NCBI RefSeq assembly: GCF_000426565.1
Contig: NZ_AUFP01000010.1
Location: 1-64,000, forward strand
DNA: 64,000 nt
Source: Segatella albensis DSM 11370 = JCM 12258
GTDB taxonomy: Bacteria > Bacteroidota > Bacteroidia > Bacteroidales > Bacteroidaceae
Direction of reading: 5' to 3'
Shown piece after piece: positions 8,857 to 16,018 of this stretch. The notes under the pieces are model-generated. The model was not told where the DNA came from, did not search any database, and worked only from the letters and a program-made list of their open reading frames with translations. Position numbers and translations under genes: made by a program. Position 1 is the stretch's first letter; each line of letters starts with the position of its first letter.

Positions 8857-10045
8857 AGCACTGGTATAAAGAGTTGAATACTCGCATAATATCGTCTGAT
8901 GCAGAATCTAATTCGTTCTTTGATACAAGTCCCGTATTCGGATTTATAACAGATTGACAATAGATTGCATCAGAAGAAGACAAACGATAAACTGCTATAT
9001 TATCGTCATTTATTTGATACTTTACAGGCAAAATGCTTTCTATCTGGTTCCTCAATTCTTCATTCGCATTAGCATACGCCTTGGCACCCATAATCATTGT
9101 ATTGATAATAGCCAATGAATATGGACTATGAGTAGTGAGCACAAGCATATTCTCGTCAGAACTTGCATTGTTGAGAACCAAAGATTTGAGCACATCCATC
9201 TGCGAACGAGGGAAAAGGTTCAACTCTGGTTCCTCCACAATGTTTATAAGTCGATCATATCTGTTGGCATATGACAGTTGACGGATCATCATATCCTTGA
9301 TACTGTCAGAATATTCTTCATTCTGCATAATTTCAGCTACCTTTTTTTCCAGTTTGTCTTTTTCTTCTTTTGAGAGCTTAACTTCTTCCTTGTCGGAAAT
9401 CTTACTGCTCAAATATTCAGAGACTATACACATGGGCAGAGATGATTGTATACCGCTGGAAGCATTGGTGAGTCTAACCTTATAGTTTGTACCCTGAATC
9501 CAGCCTGTATCATTCAAACTGTCATATTCAAAACGTAATCCCTCAAACGGAAGATTATACCCGCTCTGGAAGAATTTCTTTGCGTTTACAAATTCGTCTG
9601 AGAAAGTCTCACTTGAATCTGGCAACTCTTTCAATAGCTTTGACTTGTTCTCAGCGACACTTACTATTGAACGTTCTGCCGGAACATACATTACCTTTGA
9701 GATGCCTTTTATATCACGATTCTTTTCGGTTACGCTGAAATTGCCGTTCTCATACAAAAAATCATATAGATTTCCTTCAAATTTGATGTATGAGTTCTCA
9801 TTGATGAAGGATTCTATTCTATGATATGCACATAGTTTTGTCTTGAACCTATTATATTGTTCAAAGTATGAAAGTTTGTATTTCTTTTGACTTAAAACCT
9901 TTTCCATCCACTTAAACATGGAGAAAAGTTTTGCGACACAACTTTTGCCTGTGCCTTGGTCTCCTATGAACAAGGTTACTTTCTTGAATAAAATGTCAAG
10001 GTCTTTAACAGGACCGAATGATTTTACTATTAAACGTTCGTTCAT
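8834..10045 (-). CDS. AAA15/OLD-like SMC-type ATPase
   Basis: A 403-residue ATPase of the ABC/SMC-like AAA15 type. It has Walker A GDQGTGKSC near residues 28-36, a central region rich in Lys and Glu (possible coiled coil, about residues 220-250), Walker B IVEEPELNLFPRSQ near 268-281, and an LTTHSPYSLAIIN switch. No TOPRIM domain is visible, unlike OLD or GajA nucleases; instead the next gene encodes a PD-(D/E)XK-like protein overlapping it by 23 bp. An XRE-type regulator lies upstream on the same strand. The inferred role is the ATP-dependent sensor or motor of a two-protein defence system; the family call is firm and the function is inference. Confidence 0.8.
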   Translation of the reverse strand: MNERLIVKSFGPVKDLDILFKKVTLFIGDQGTGKSCVAKLFSMFKWMEKVLSQKKYKLSYFEQYNRFKTKLCAYHRIESFINENSYIKFEGNLYDFLYENGNFSVTEKNRDIKGISKVMYVPAERSIVSVAENKSKLLKELPDSSETFSDEFVNAKKFFQSGYNLPFEGLRFEYDSLNDTGWIQGTNYKVRLTNASSGIQSSLPMCIVSEYLSSKISDKEEVKLSKEEKDKLEKKVAEIMQNEEYSDSIKDMMIRQLSYANRYDRLINIVEEPELNLFPRSQMDVLKSLVLNNASSDENMLVLTTHSPYSLAIINTMIMGAKAYANANEELRNQIESILPVKYQINDDNIAVYRLSSSDAIYCQSVINPNTGLVSKNELDSASDDIMRVFNSLYQCYAKTLAK

Positions 10046-10133
10046 ATGATTTTCTTTTTTTTATTCTTGTTTATAACGCTTTTGTCTTATGCAATGACGT
10101 GGATTTCATTTTGCCATAGATACTAAAGACATA

Positions 10134-10331
10134 TCATTTCTTTTCAATCCTCAACAGTTCGTTAATATCGACTTCGAGAATTTCCGCAATCTTGACGAAT
10201 GTCTCCATAGGTGGCTGGCTGGAATTGGTACACCATTTACTTACGGTAGTTGGTGCACATTCCAATTGCTCGGATAGCCACTTGTTTGTCCTCTTCTTAT
10301 CTGCGAGAACCACTTTGATTCTATTATCCAT
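10134..10331 (-). CDS. XRE-family helix-turn-helix regulator
   Basis: A 65-residue Cro/C1-type DNA-binding protein with little beyond the domain itself. The LSEQLECAPTTVSKWCTN segment is the helix-turn-helix, and VKIAEILEVDINELLRIEK is the usual closing helix. It is first in a minus-strand row with the ATPase and nuclease-like genes (88-bp gap), so it most likely controls them. A 14-bp palindrome lies about 20 bp upstream of its start, a plausible autoregulatory operator. Confidence 0.85.
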   Translation of the reverse strand: MDNRIKVVLADKKRTNKWLSEQLECAPTTVSKWCTNSSQPPMETFVKIAEILEVDINELLRIEKK

Positions 10332-10346
10332 TCTTCTTCAGATGAG

Positions 10347-10378
10347 TTGTACCTTATTATATAATAATACGCGTACAA
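10347..10378. promoter_or_regulatory. Palindromic operator candidate upstream of the XRE gene
   Basis: TTATTATATAATAA (10354-10367) is a perfect 14-bp palindrome, flanked by TTGTAC (10347-10352) and GTACAA (10373-10378), which are inverted relative to each other. The site lies directly upstream of the small XRE regulator, the expected place for an autoregulatory operator. Binding is inferred only from symmetry and position. Confidence 0.5.
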
Positions 10379-10740
10379 AATTAATTAAATTTCCGCAAAA
10401 CGAGAAAAGAAAACCATTTTTCTGTAAAATACAGTCAATTTTATATCTTTTTCTTCACTTTTATACCTTAATACTTACCAATTTCTTGTCGCTAATTATC
10501 ACTTCTAACAAACATTCCACTATATTCTACAACTGTATTTCTATTTTGCCACTTCTACATACCAACAGACTAAATCGAAAATGTTGCAAGAAAATTGCGA
10601 TTTGTTAAGTTTGATATCTACCTAACTTGAGAACCACAATTTTCCATTCAAAATGACCGATTGACATGACATTTCATATAGAATTCGCTTAGGAATCAAA
10701 GATTTTCATTGATTCTTACTTTTCTTTGCGAAATTATATG
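10379..10740. other. A+T-rich intergenic region between divergent defence operons
   Basis: No convincing coding frame, RNA structure or repeat is visible here. It separates the minus-strand XRE-ATPase operon from the plus-strand reverse transcriptase operon and must hold upstream promoter elements for the latter. Confidence 0.6.
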
Positions 10741-10748
10741 TACCTTTG
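10741..10748 (+). promoter_or_regulatory. -7 element of the DRT3 operon
   Basis: TACCTTTG matches the Bacteroidota consensus TAnnTTTG and lies 78 bp upstream of the first reverse transcriptase start. No clear -33 element is seen at the usual spacing. Confidence 0.6.
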
Positions 10749-10825
10749 TGTTCAAAAATTGACAATTCTCGATAGGAAAAGTCTGGTTTTGTGTCAAACA
10801 TTTATCAAGAAAGTTAGCACATTTC

Positions 10826-12010
10826 ATGTATAGTCAATCATTCACACCGAAAGCGTTATATACTTGTACAACTCAGTCTGAGAGAAGAAATTCCGGATTG
10901 AGTAAGGATGAATATATAGAGAGCATTGCGAGGACAATTGGAATATCGCTGACAGATGGAACGTATGCCTTTGAGATTAAGAAGGTGGATGATATGTACA
11001 TGAATAATCAACCGACAGAAGAACGTAGGTCGTGTCAAGACCTTATACTGCGTAAGCTTTATCGGAATATCCGCCGTATATATAACGTACGACAGGCGAA
11101 TCGCAATGATATTGTCAAGCAAATAATCACATTGTTTTCGGAAAATGTTCCTATGTGGGTGGCGCGTTTTGATGTGCATCATTTTTATGAATCCATAGAT
11201 AGGAACGCCGTATTAGACAATCTGGAGGAAGGGGGGAGGTTGAATTATCAATCTTTGCAATTCCTGAGAAATCTGTTTGCTAATCCTGCCGTAAGTGCTG
11301 GTAATGGTTTGCCCCGTGGTCTAGGTATTAGTTCTGCCATGTCGGAGTTGTTTATGAAACACTTTGATCTCAATGTACGAAAGTTGGATGGCGTATATTA
11401 TTATGCACGTTTCGTGGATGACATCATCGTATTCTGCAGTAGCAAGAAAGCACGAGATAAAATGTGGAATGAGGTTTCAACGATGTTGCAAAAGTTGGGC
11501 TTGAAATTAAATAATGAGAAATCATATACTTGGGAACCGAAAATGGATAAGAGCCTTACTTATCTAGGTTATACTTTTACGAAAAATAATGTCCAAGAAA
11601 AGAATGTGACAGTATCCATTGCCCAGAAAAAGGTGAATGTAATCAAGACTCGCATCACGCGCTCCTTGGTGCGCTATTCTAAGGATGGCAATTTTGACAT
11701 GCTGAAGCTAAGGGTGAAGTACCTGACGGGTAATTTTACACTCTATAGCAACTCCACGTTGTTGCCGATAAGAGTGGGTATTTTCTATAATTACCGTTTT
11801 GCCACGGATCATTCTGTATTGCAAGAACTGGATAAGTATTATCAGAGGATTCTGCATTGCAGAAACGGCCGTTTGGGGGCTCGTATTCACATGACTCAGG
11901 CACAGTGTCATGATTTAGAGAAATACTCTTTTGCTTTTGGCTACAGCCATAAGGTCGTTCACCATTTCACGACAAAACAGATGACAAAAATTAAAAATTG
12001 CTGGGTATGA
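10826..12010 (+). CDS. drt3a: DRT type 3 reverse transcriptase A (Drt3a, UG3-like)
   Basis: A 394-residue reverse transcriptase of the unknown-group/DRT kind. Motif A is WVARFDVHHFYESID, the motif B region is GLPRGLGISSAMSELFM, and the catalytic motif C is YARFVDDIIVF (FVDD, both Asp present). A thumb-like region with NEKSYTWEP and LGYTF follows. There is no fused maturase, endonuclease or Cas1 domain. The second RT gene starts 13 bp before this one ends. The two-RT arrangement matches DRT type 3 (UG3 plus UG8). As I recall, recent work assigns Drt3a the copying of an ACACAC template in a partner RNA into poly(GT). Identification is from motifs, sizes and gene order. Confidence 0.85.
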   Translation: MYSQSFTPKALYTCTTQSERRNSGLSKDEYIESIARTIGISLTDGTYAFEIKKVDDMYMNNQPTEERRSCQDLILRKLYRNIRRIYNVRQANRNDIVKQIITLFSENVPMWVARFDVHHFYESIDRNAVLDNLEEGGRLNYQSLQFLRNLFANPAVSAGNGLPRGLGISSAMSELFMKHFDLNVRKLDGVYYYARFVDDIIVFCSSKKARDKMWNEVSTMLQKLGLKLNNEKSYTWEPKMDKSLTYLGYTFTKNNVQEKNVTVSIAQKKVNVIKTRITRSLVRYSKDGNFDMLKLRVKYLTGNFTLYSNSTLLPIRVGIFYNYRFATDHSVLQELDKYYQRILHCRNGRLGARIHMTQAQCHDLEKYSFAFGYSHKVVHHFTTKQMTKIKNCWV

Positions 12011-13917
12011 GTGGTGGTGATGCATTAAATAATAAATATCGTGTATTGCTGACCGAAGTGCTCCCGTATGAACTACCTATCATGCTGAACAATGAGGCCT
12101 TCTATCAGAACATGTTGGATGATGAGACAAGAAAGGTCTTTGAGAAGACTTTTGATGGCGTTCTGAAGTCACGACAGTGGTCTATACCTTTCGACTACAG
12201 TATAAGACGCATAGGCGGAGAAAAGAGTCGTCGCCTCAGTCTGATACATCCTCTGACACAATTGGGATGTGTTGTTCTGTATGAAAAATACGATGACTAC
12301 ATGCTCAGTCTGTGTTCACGTAGTCCATTCTCCATTCGCTATATTGACAAAAAGGCAAGATGTATATTCCCGGCCGAAGATGAACAGCAAGAAGAGGCTG
12401 ATGACAATCGAATAGAATTGACGGCAAGTGAAATAGATCCGAGATATCGCTCGTACTTCAGTTACAAAAAATATGACCTGATGTATAAGTTCTTTGACAG
12501 TGGTGATAACTTACGCCTGGAACAAAAATACTCACAACTGATGAAGTTGGATATATCGTGTTGTTTCTATCATATCTATACTCACTCGGTTGCTTGGGCC
12601 ATAAAGGGAAAGGAGTTTGCGAAGGAACATACAGATAAAAACGTTCAAACTTTCGAGAAAGATTTTGACTCTTTGATGCAGCATGTCAATTACAATGAGA
12701 CAAATGGCATAGTTGTTGGTCCTGAGATGTCGCGCATCTTTGCAGAAATTATACTGCAGCGAGTGGATATAGATATCTTAGAGAGATTGAAAACGCAGGG
12801 ACTCACATTGGGTAAGGACTATGAGGTGAGACGATATGTCGATGATTCGTACGTATACGCAAATTCCAAGGATATATTGGATAAGATCAGACAGACATTT
12901 GCTGATGAATTATCCAAGTATAAATTGGATATCAATACAAATAAGCTGGAGTATGCGAGTCGTCCGTTTGGATCTGACATCAATGATGCGAAGGATGATT
13001 TGAGACAACTATTAAAAGAGTTTAGAGCTACTTACCTTAAGAAGGATGATGATGGGAAGTACACACGTTCGATATCCAACGAAATGAAGGTGTTCTCTCG
13101 CATAGCTAATGATTTTCGTACCACGACCCACAAATACAGTTTAACCTATGGCACATTGAATAAATACTTCCTTGCACAATTGCTCAGACAGATTCGGTCG
13201 GAAAAGGAAACGGAGGCATTTCCCTCAACTGGTTTGTTGTTGACGTATGTAGAGATTGCAATGTATGTATTTTCCTTGGATATGCACACAACAGCGTCTT
13301 ATCGCCTCTGCTCCATATTACAGGAATTGTCTGATTGGACTGATTCTTTGACTGAATGCAATTGTAAACAAGAATTACAATCCAAGGTCTGTCGTGAACT
13401 GAAAAGAGTGCTGGATATATATGAAAATACGAATACAGAAGCCAATTCAAATCTGGAAGTACAGAATATCCTTCTTTTGACGTCTCGATTATATCCCGAT
13501 AAACTCTCTTCAGCGAGAGTGTTGTCCTTGTTTGGAATAACGGATGTCAATAACAATGGATATGACAAATTGGATTATTTCCAAATCTGTACGTTGCTGT
13601 ACGTATTTGGTGCTTTAAGTAATTTCAGGGCCACAATAGATTTGATTGAAACGGAATTGAAAAGACGGTTTGATTCCCGATCGGTTATGAAACGTGCGGA
13701 AATGGCTATGCTATTCTTTGATTGCTGCACGTGTCCGTATATATCGAAGGCTACGAAATTAGAACTGACAAAGGTTTGTACTGGTTGCGCTTCAGGTAAG
13801 GAAGGCGAAAGGCTGAGAGAGATAACCAAACCTGGTCGTTGGTTCTTTGATTGGGACAGGAACCACAAGATAGATGAAATATTAATGAAAAAAGAATATC
13901 ACTCACCATATGAATAA
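11998..13917 (+). CDS. drt3b: DRT type 3 reverse transcriptase B (Drt3b, UG8-like)
   Basis: A 639-residue second reverse transcriptase. Motif A is LMKLDISCCFYHIYTHS near residues 181-197, the motif B region is NGIVVGPEMSRIFAEIIL, and motif C is VRRYVDDSYVYA (YVDD). A long C-terminal extension of roughly 300 residues, mostly helical by eye, has no domain I recognise. The start at 11998 overlaps drt3a by 13 bp, which implies translational coupling. In DRT type 3 both enzymes are required for phage defence; Drt3b is reported, as I recall, to make the complementary AC-repeat strand without a nucleic-acid template. No frameshift or lost catalytic residue is visible, so the system looks functional. 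Confidence 0.85.
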   Translation: MLGMSGGDALNNKYRVLLTEVLPYELPIMLNNEAFYQNMLDDETRKVFEKTFDGVLKSRQWSIPFDYSIRRIGGEKSRRLSLIHPLTQLGCVVLYEKYDDYMLSLCSRSPFSIRYIDKKARCIFPAEDEQQEEADDNRIELTASEIDPRYRSYFSYKKYDLMYKFFDSGDNLRLEQKYSQLMKLDISCCFYHIYTHSVAWAIKGKEFAKEHTDKNVQTFEKDFDSLMQHVNYNETNGIVVGPEMSRIFAEIILQRVDIDILERLKTQGLTLGKDYEVRRYVDDSYVYANSKDILDKIRQTFADELSKYKLDINTNKLEYASRPFGSDINDAKDDLRQLLKEFRATYLKKDDDGKYTRSISNEMKVFSRIANDFRTTTHKYSLTYGTLNKYFLAQLLRQIRSEKETEAFPSTGLLLTYVEIAMYVFSLDMHTTASYRLCSILQELSDWTDSLTECNCKQELQSKVCRELKRVLDIYENTNTEANSNLEVQNILLLTSRLYPDKLSSARVLSLFGITDVNNNGYDKLDYFQICTLLYVFGALSNFRATIDLIETELKRRFDSRSVMKRAEMAMLFFDCCTCPYISKATKLELTKVCTGCASGKEGERLREITKPGRWFFDWDRNHKIDEILMKKEYHSPYE

Positions 13918-13922
13918 AATTT

Positions 13923-14105
13923 AGGGGGATCGGAGAAGGCCGAAAAGCAGTCCAACACTGAAACTATTTGCTGTAGTAGAGGTGGCGGTACATACAGGAG
14001 ACCGACGTTGCTGATGATATCATAGACATGTGTCGCTACTGAGGTTAACTGAGGGCGAAGGCTCACACACTATTGTCTGGACGGTCAGATTCGATTCCCT
14101 TTTTT
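13923..14105 (+). ncRNA. Candidate DRT3 template ncRNA
   Basis: Six bases after drt3b stops, the sequence becomes GC-richer and structured. AGGGGGATCGGA (13923-13934) can pair with TTCGATTCCCT (14090-14100) as an 11-bp closing stem with one bulged G and two G-U pairs, directly followed by a six-T tract (14100-14105). An internal stem GGTGGCG (13981-13987) with CGCTACT (14034-14040) also forms. CACACAC lies at 14064-14070, just inside the 3' part, where a GT-repeat template would be expected. No open frame fills it. DRT3 is known to need a non-coding RNA; this is the best candidate in the locus. Ends are approximate. Confidence 0.65.
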
Positions 14106-14114
14106 ATGTAAAAT

Positions 14115-14408
14115 ATGTTATTCGGAAATAAGATAAAAGAGCTTAGAGAAGAACAAGGTTTGTTGCAACGACAGTTGGCTGCATTCTTAGAGATTGACAC
14201 ACCGATGTTCAGTAAGATTGAGCGTGGCGACAGAAGAGTAAAGCGTGAGCAAGTCATCAAACTTGCAAAATATCTGCATCAGGATGAAAAGGAAATGCTT
14301 ACCTTATGGCTGGCAGACAAGTTCATTGATGCTGTTGATGATGAGCAAGAGCGGGACTTGTGCAACGATGCTATTATCGTTGCACAGGAGAAAATAAAGT
14401 CATTATAA
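14115..14408 (+). CDS. XRE-family helix-turn-helix regulator
   Basis: A 97-residue regulator. The N-terminal HTH reads KIKELREEQGLLQRQLAAF and DTPMFSKIERGDRRVKREQV, typical of Cro/C1 proteins in Bacteroidota that often sit beside DNA methyltransferase genes. No methyltransferase follows here: the next 300 bp have no recognisable gene. It begins 10 bp after the T tract of the putative ncRNA, so it may be an orphan controller left from a lost restriction-modification unit, or a regulator of the DRT3 locus. I cannot decide between these. Confidence 0.8.
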   Translation: MLFGNKIKELREEQGLLQRQLAAFLEIDTPMFSKIERGDRRVKREQVIKLAKYLHQDEKEMLTLWLADKFIDAVDDEQERDLCNDAIIVAQEKIKSL

Positions 14409-14665
14409 TTATGAAGATAGACATTTTCACTCTTCCATGTATAACCAGCCCGAATCAAGAAAATGTGCCAGGTTTGTGTTTTTTCTGTGTTTTCTTTTGG
14501 TTGTTTGGGGAGAAATCTGTACCTTTACAGCGATTTTGTAACATATTGATTATCAATGGTTATTTCCGTTTTTGCGACATGTGTGCAACATCCGGTGCTA
14601 ACGCATTGATAGTCAGTTAAAGTTGTTTTTGAGGAGGTGAAGTAAAAATAGATTAATTATATATT
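14409..14665. other. Intergenic stretch without a supported gene
   Basis: A plus-strand frame opening at 14411 (MKIDIFTLPCITSP) runs to about 14620, but it lacks any recognisable motif and has an odd Cys/Phe-rich composition. I do not call it a gene. The stretch ends at a strong terminator. Confidence 0.4.
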
Positions 14666-14702
14666 AAAGAGGTGCAGACAATGAATCTGCACCTCTTTTT
14701 TA
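14666..14702 (+). terminator. Strong intrinsic terminator
   Basis: A perfect 13-bp stem (14666-14678 with 14686-14698) with a CAATGAA loop, followed by a T run. It would end the DRT3-XRE transcript on the plus strand; the A-rich left flank also allows function in the other direction. Confidence 0.85.
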
Positions 14703-14726
14703 TTATCGTAAATCGCAACGGTGTTT

Positions 14727-15023
14727 TTACTCTTGGTCAAGTACCTCCCAATGACCACTATAACCACTACCTACATAACGAATATGTGGCATTTTGACAA
14801 GGTGGCGTTTGGTGGTTTTTGAACTTCGATTACTCAATTTGGCCAAGTCTTCTGTCGAGACTTGAGGATTGTTTCGGATTTGTTTCTCTATCCAACCATC
14901 AAGTTCCTCATCTTGGGGGACACCTTGAGTAACATCTTTAGCAACTCCTTGAGTGCCATCTTGAGTGTCATCTTAAGTACCACCTTGAGTATCATTCTGG
15001 ATAACACCCTTTATTGATTTCAT
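14727..15023 (-). pseudogene. C-terminal remnant of an AlbA/Fic-type accessory protein
   Basis: The minus-strand frame from ATG 15023 carries a degenerate series of T-Q-D/G repeats and is broken by TAA at 14975-14973, where the repeat would have CAA. It then continues as DEELDGWIEKQIRNNPQVST, LAKLSNRSSKTTKRHLVKMP and HIRYVGSGYSGHWEV to TAA at 14727. That tail is the winged-helix end common in Bacteroidota AlbA_2 and Fic-associated proteins. The N-terminal domains are missing. It may be the displaced end of the dead AlbA_2 gene at 7.8-8.1 kb, separated from it by the DRT3 locus, but this is inference. Confidence 0.65.
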
Positions 15024-15040
15024 TATACTTGGAGCAGTTC

Positions 15041-15061
15041 GCCGTGCCAAGAAGGCACGGC
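15041..15061. repeat. 8-bp perfect inverted repeat upstream of the recombinase
   Basis: GCCGTGCC (15041-15048) and GGCACGGC (15054-15061) flank AAGAA. The hairpin lies about 150 bp before a serine recombinase gene in A+T-rich DNA. It could be a recombination or res-like site, or a leftover terminator; there is no T run beside it. Confidence 0.5.
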
Positions 15062-15206
15062 ACATGATGAAACCTCAAAAAACAAGGGGACTGCATCGAT
15101 AGTTGCTTGTAAATAAGGATTAGAAATAGTTTGTTTCCAATCCTTATAGCGCTCTTCTTACCATTATATATTAATAGGAACCATCAATAACTAAAATTAT
15201 ATATAT

Positions 15207-15818
15207 ATGGTTTACGGTTACATTAGAGTAAGCAGTGACAAGCAGACGGTTGAGAACCAACGCTTTGAGATTAACAAGTTCTGTGAGAAGCAGAACATAA
15301 TGATTAACGACTGGATAGAAGAAACTATCAGTGGGACAAGGAATTATACCAAGAGGCAACTTGGTAACCTGCTGAAGAAAGTCAACAAGGATGACATTAT
15401 CATCTGTAGTGAGTTGTCACGTCTGGGCAGAAACCTCTTTATGATTATGGAGATACTGAATATCTGCATGACCAAGGAGTGCCGTGTCTGGACTATCAAA
15501 GACAACTACCGCCTGGGGGATGACATTCAAAGCAAAGTTCTTGCTTTTGCCTTCGGTCTTTCAGCAGAGATAGAGCGTAACCTTATCAGCCAGCGTACCA
15601 AAGAGGCTTTGGCGAGGAAGAAGGCAGAGGGAGTGGTGCTTGGTCGTCCAAAAGGGAAAAAGAGTAGTCCAGACAAGTATAAGCTATCGGGCAAGGAAGT
15701 CCTTATCAAAGAACTTCTGAAGAACGGCACTTCTAAAAGAAAAATAGCGAAGATATGCAAGTGTGACAGGAATACCCTTGATAGGTTTATAACCCTGAAA
15801 AGATTGGCAGTGAACTAA
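15207..15818 (+). CDS. Serine site-specific recombinase, Mpi (master DNA invertase) type
   Basis: A 203-residue resolvase/invertase. The N-terminal catalytic domain starts VYGYIRVSSDKQTVENQR with the active-site Ser in the VSS motif. ELSRLGRN and AEIERNLISQRTKEALARKK are the conserved Arg-bearing segments and the long E helix; LGRPKGKKS leads into a C-terminal HTH (KRKIAKICKCDRNTLDRF). Length and order match the Bacteroides Mpi family, which inverts many promoters genome-wide to switch surface polysaccharides. No clear invertible promoter pair is seen next to it, consistent with a trans-acting role. It lies at the edge of the defence island. Confidence 0.85.
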   Translation: MVYGYIRVSSDKQTVENQRFEINKFCEKQNIMINDWIEETISGTRNYTKRQLGNLLKKVNKDDIIICSELSRLGRNLFMIMEILNICMTKECRVWTIKDNYRLGDDIQSKVLAFAFGLSAEIERNLISQRTKEALARKKAEGVVLGRPKGKKSSPDKYKLSGKEVLIKELLKNGTSKRKIAKICKCDRNTLDRFITLKRLAVN

Positions 15819-15940
15819 TGAGCGATTTGGCATTAGCCCAATCGCTTCACGTTCGGCAATTCTCAAACAAGTTTGAATTGCTCTCACTAATCCAGCACTT
15901 TTTTAGTAATAAGAAAAACTTTGTCATACTTTAATGCAAA

Positions 15941-15970
15941 TGTCTGAGCAACATTTTCGTTGCTCAGACA
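15941..15970 (-). terminator. 12-bp hairpin between convergent genes
   Basis: TGTCTGAGCAAC (15941-15952) pairs perfectly with GTTGCTCAGACA (15959-15970) around ATTTTC. It sits 48 bp past the GH51 stop and reads into TTTGCATT on the minus strand, a modest T tract. It is probably a terminator shared by the convergent recombinase and GH51 genes. Confidence 0.6.
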
Positions 15971-16018
15971 TAAAGGCATATTTGTAGAATAAACCTATTG
16001 GGAATTGATATTATGATT

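Noticed and set aside
10379-10740. DRT3 non-coding RNA upstream of drt3a
   Set aside because: This stretch is A+T-rich with no strong stems, AC repeat or terminator, unlike the segment after drt3b.
14411-14620. Small Cys/Phe-rich protein after the XRE gene
   Set aside because: No motif, unusual composition and no homologue I recognise. It could be random open frame in A+T-rich DNA.
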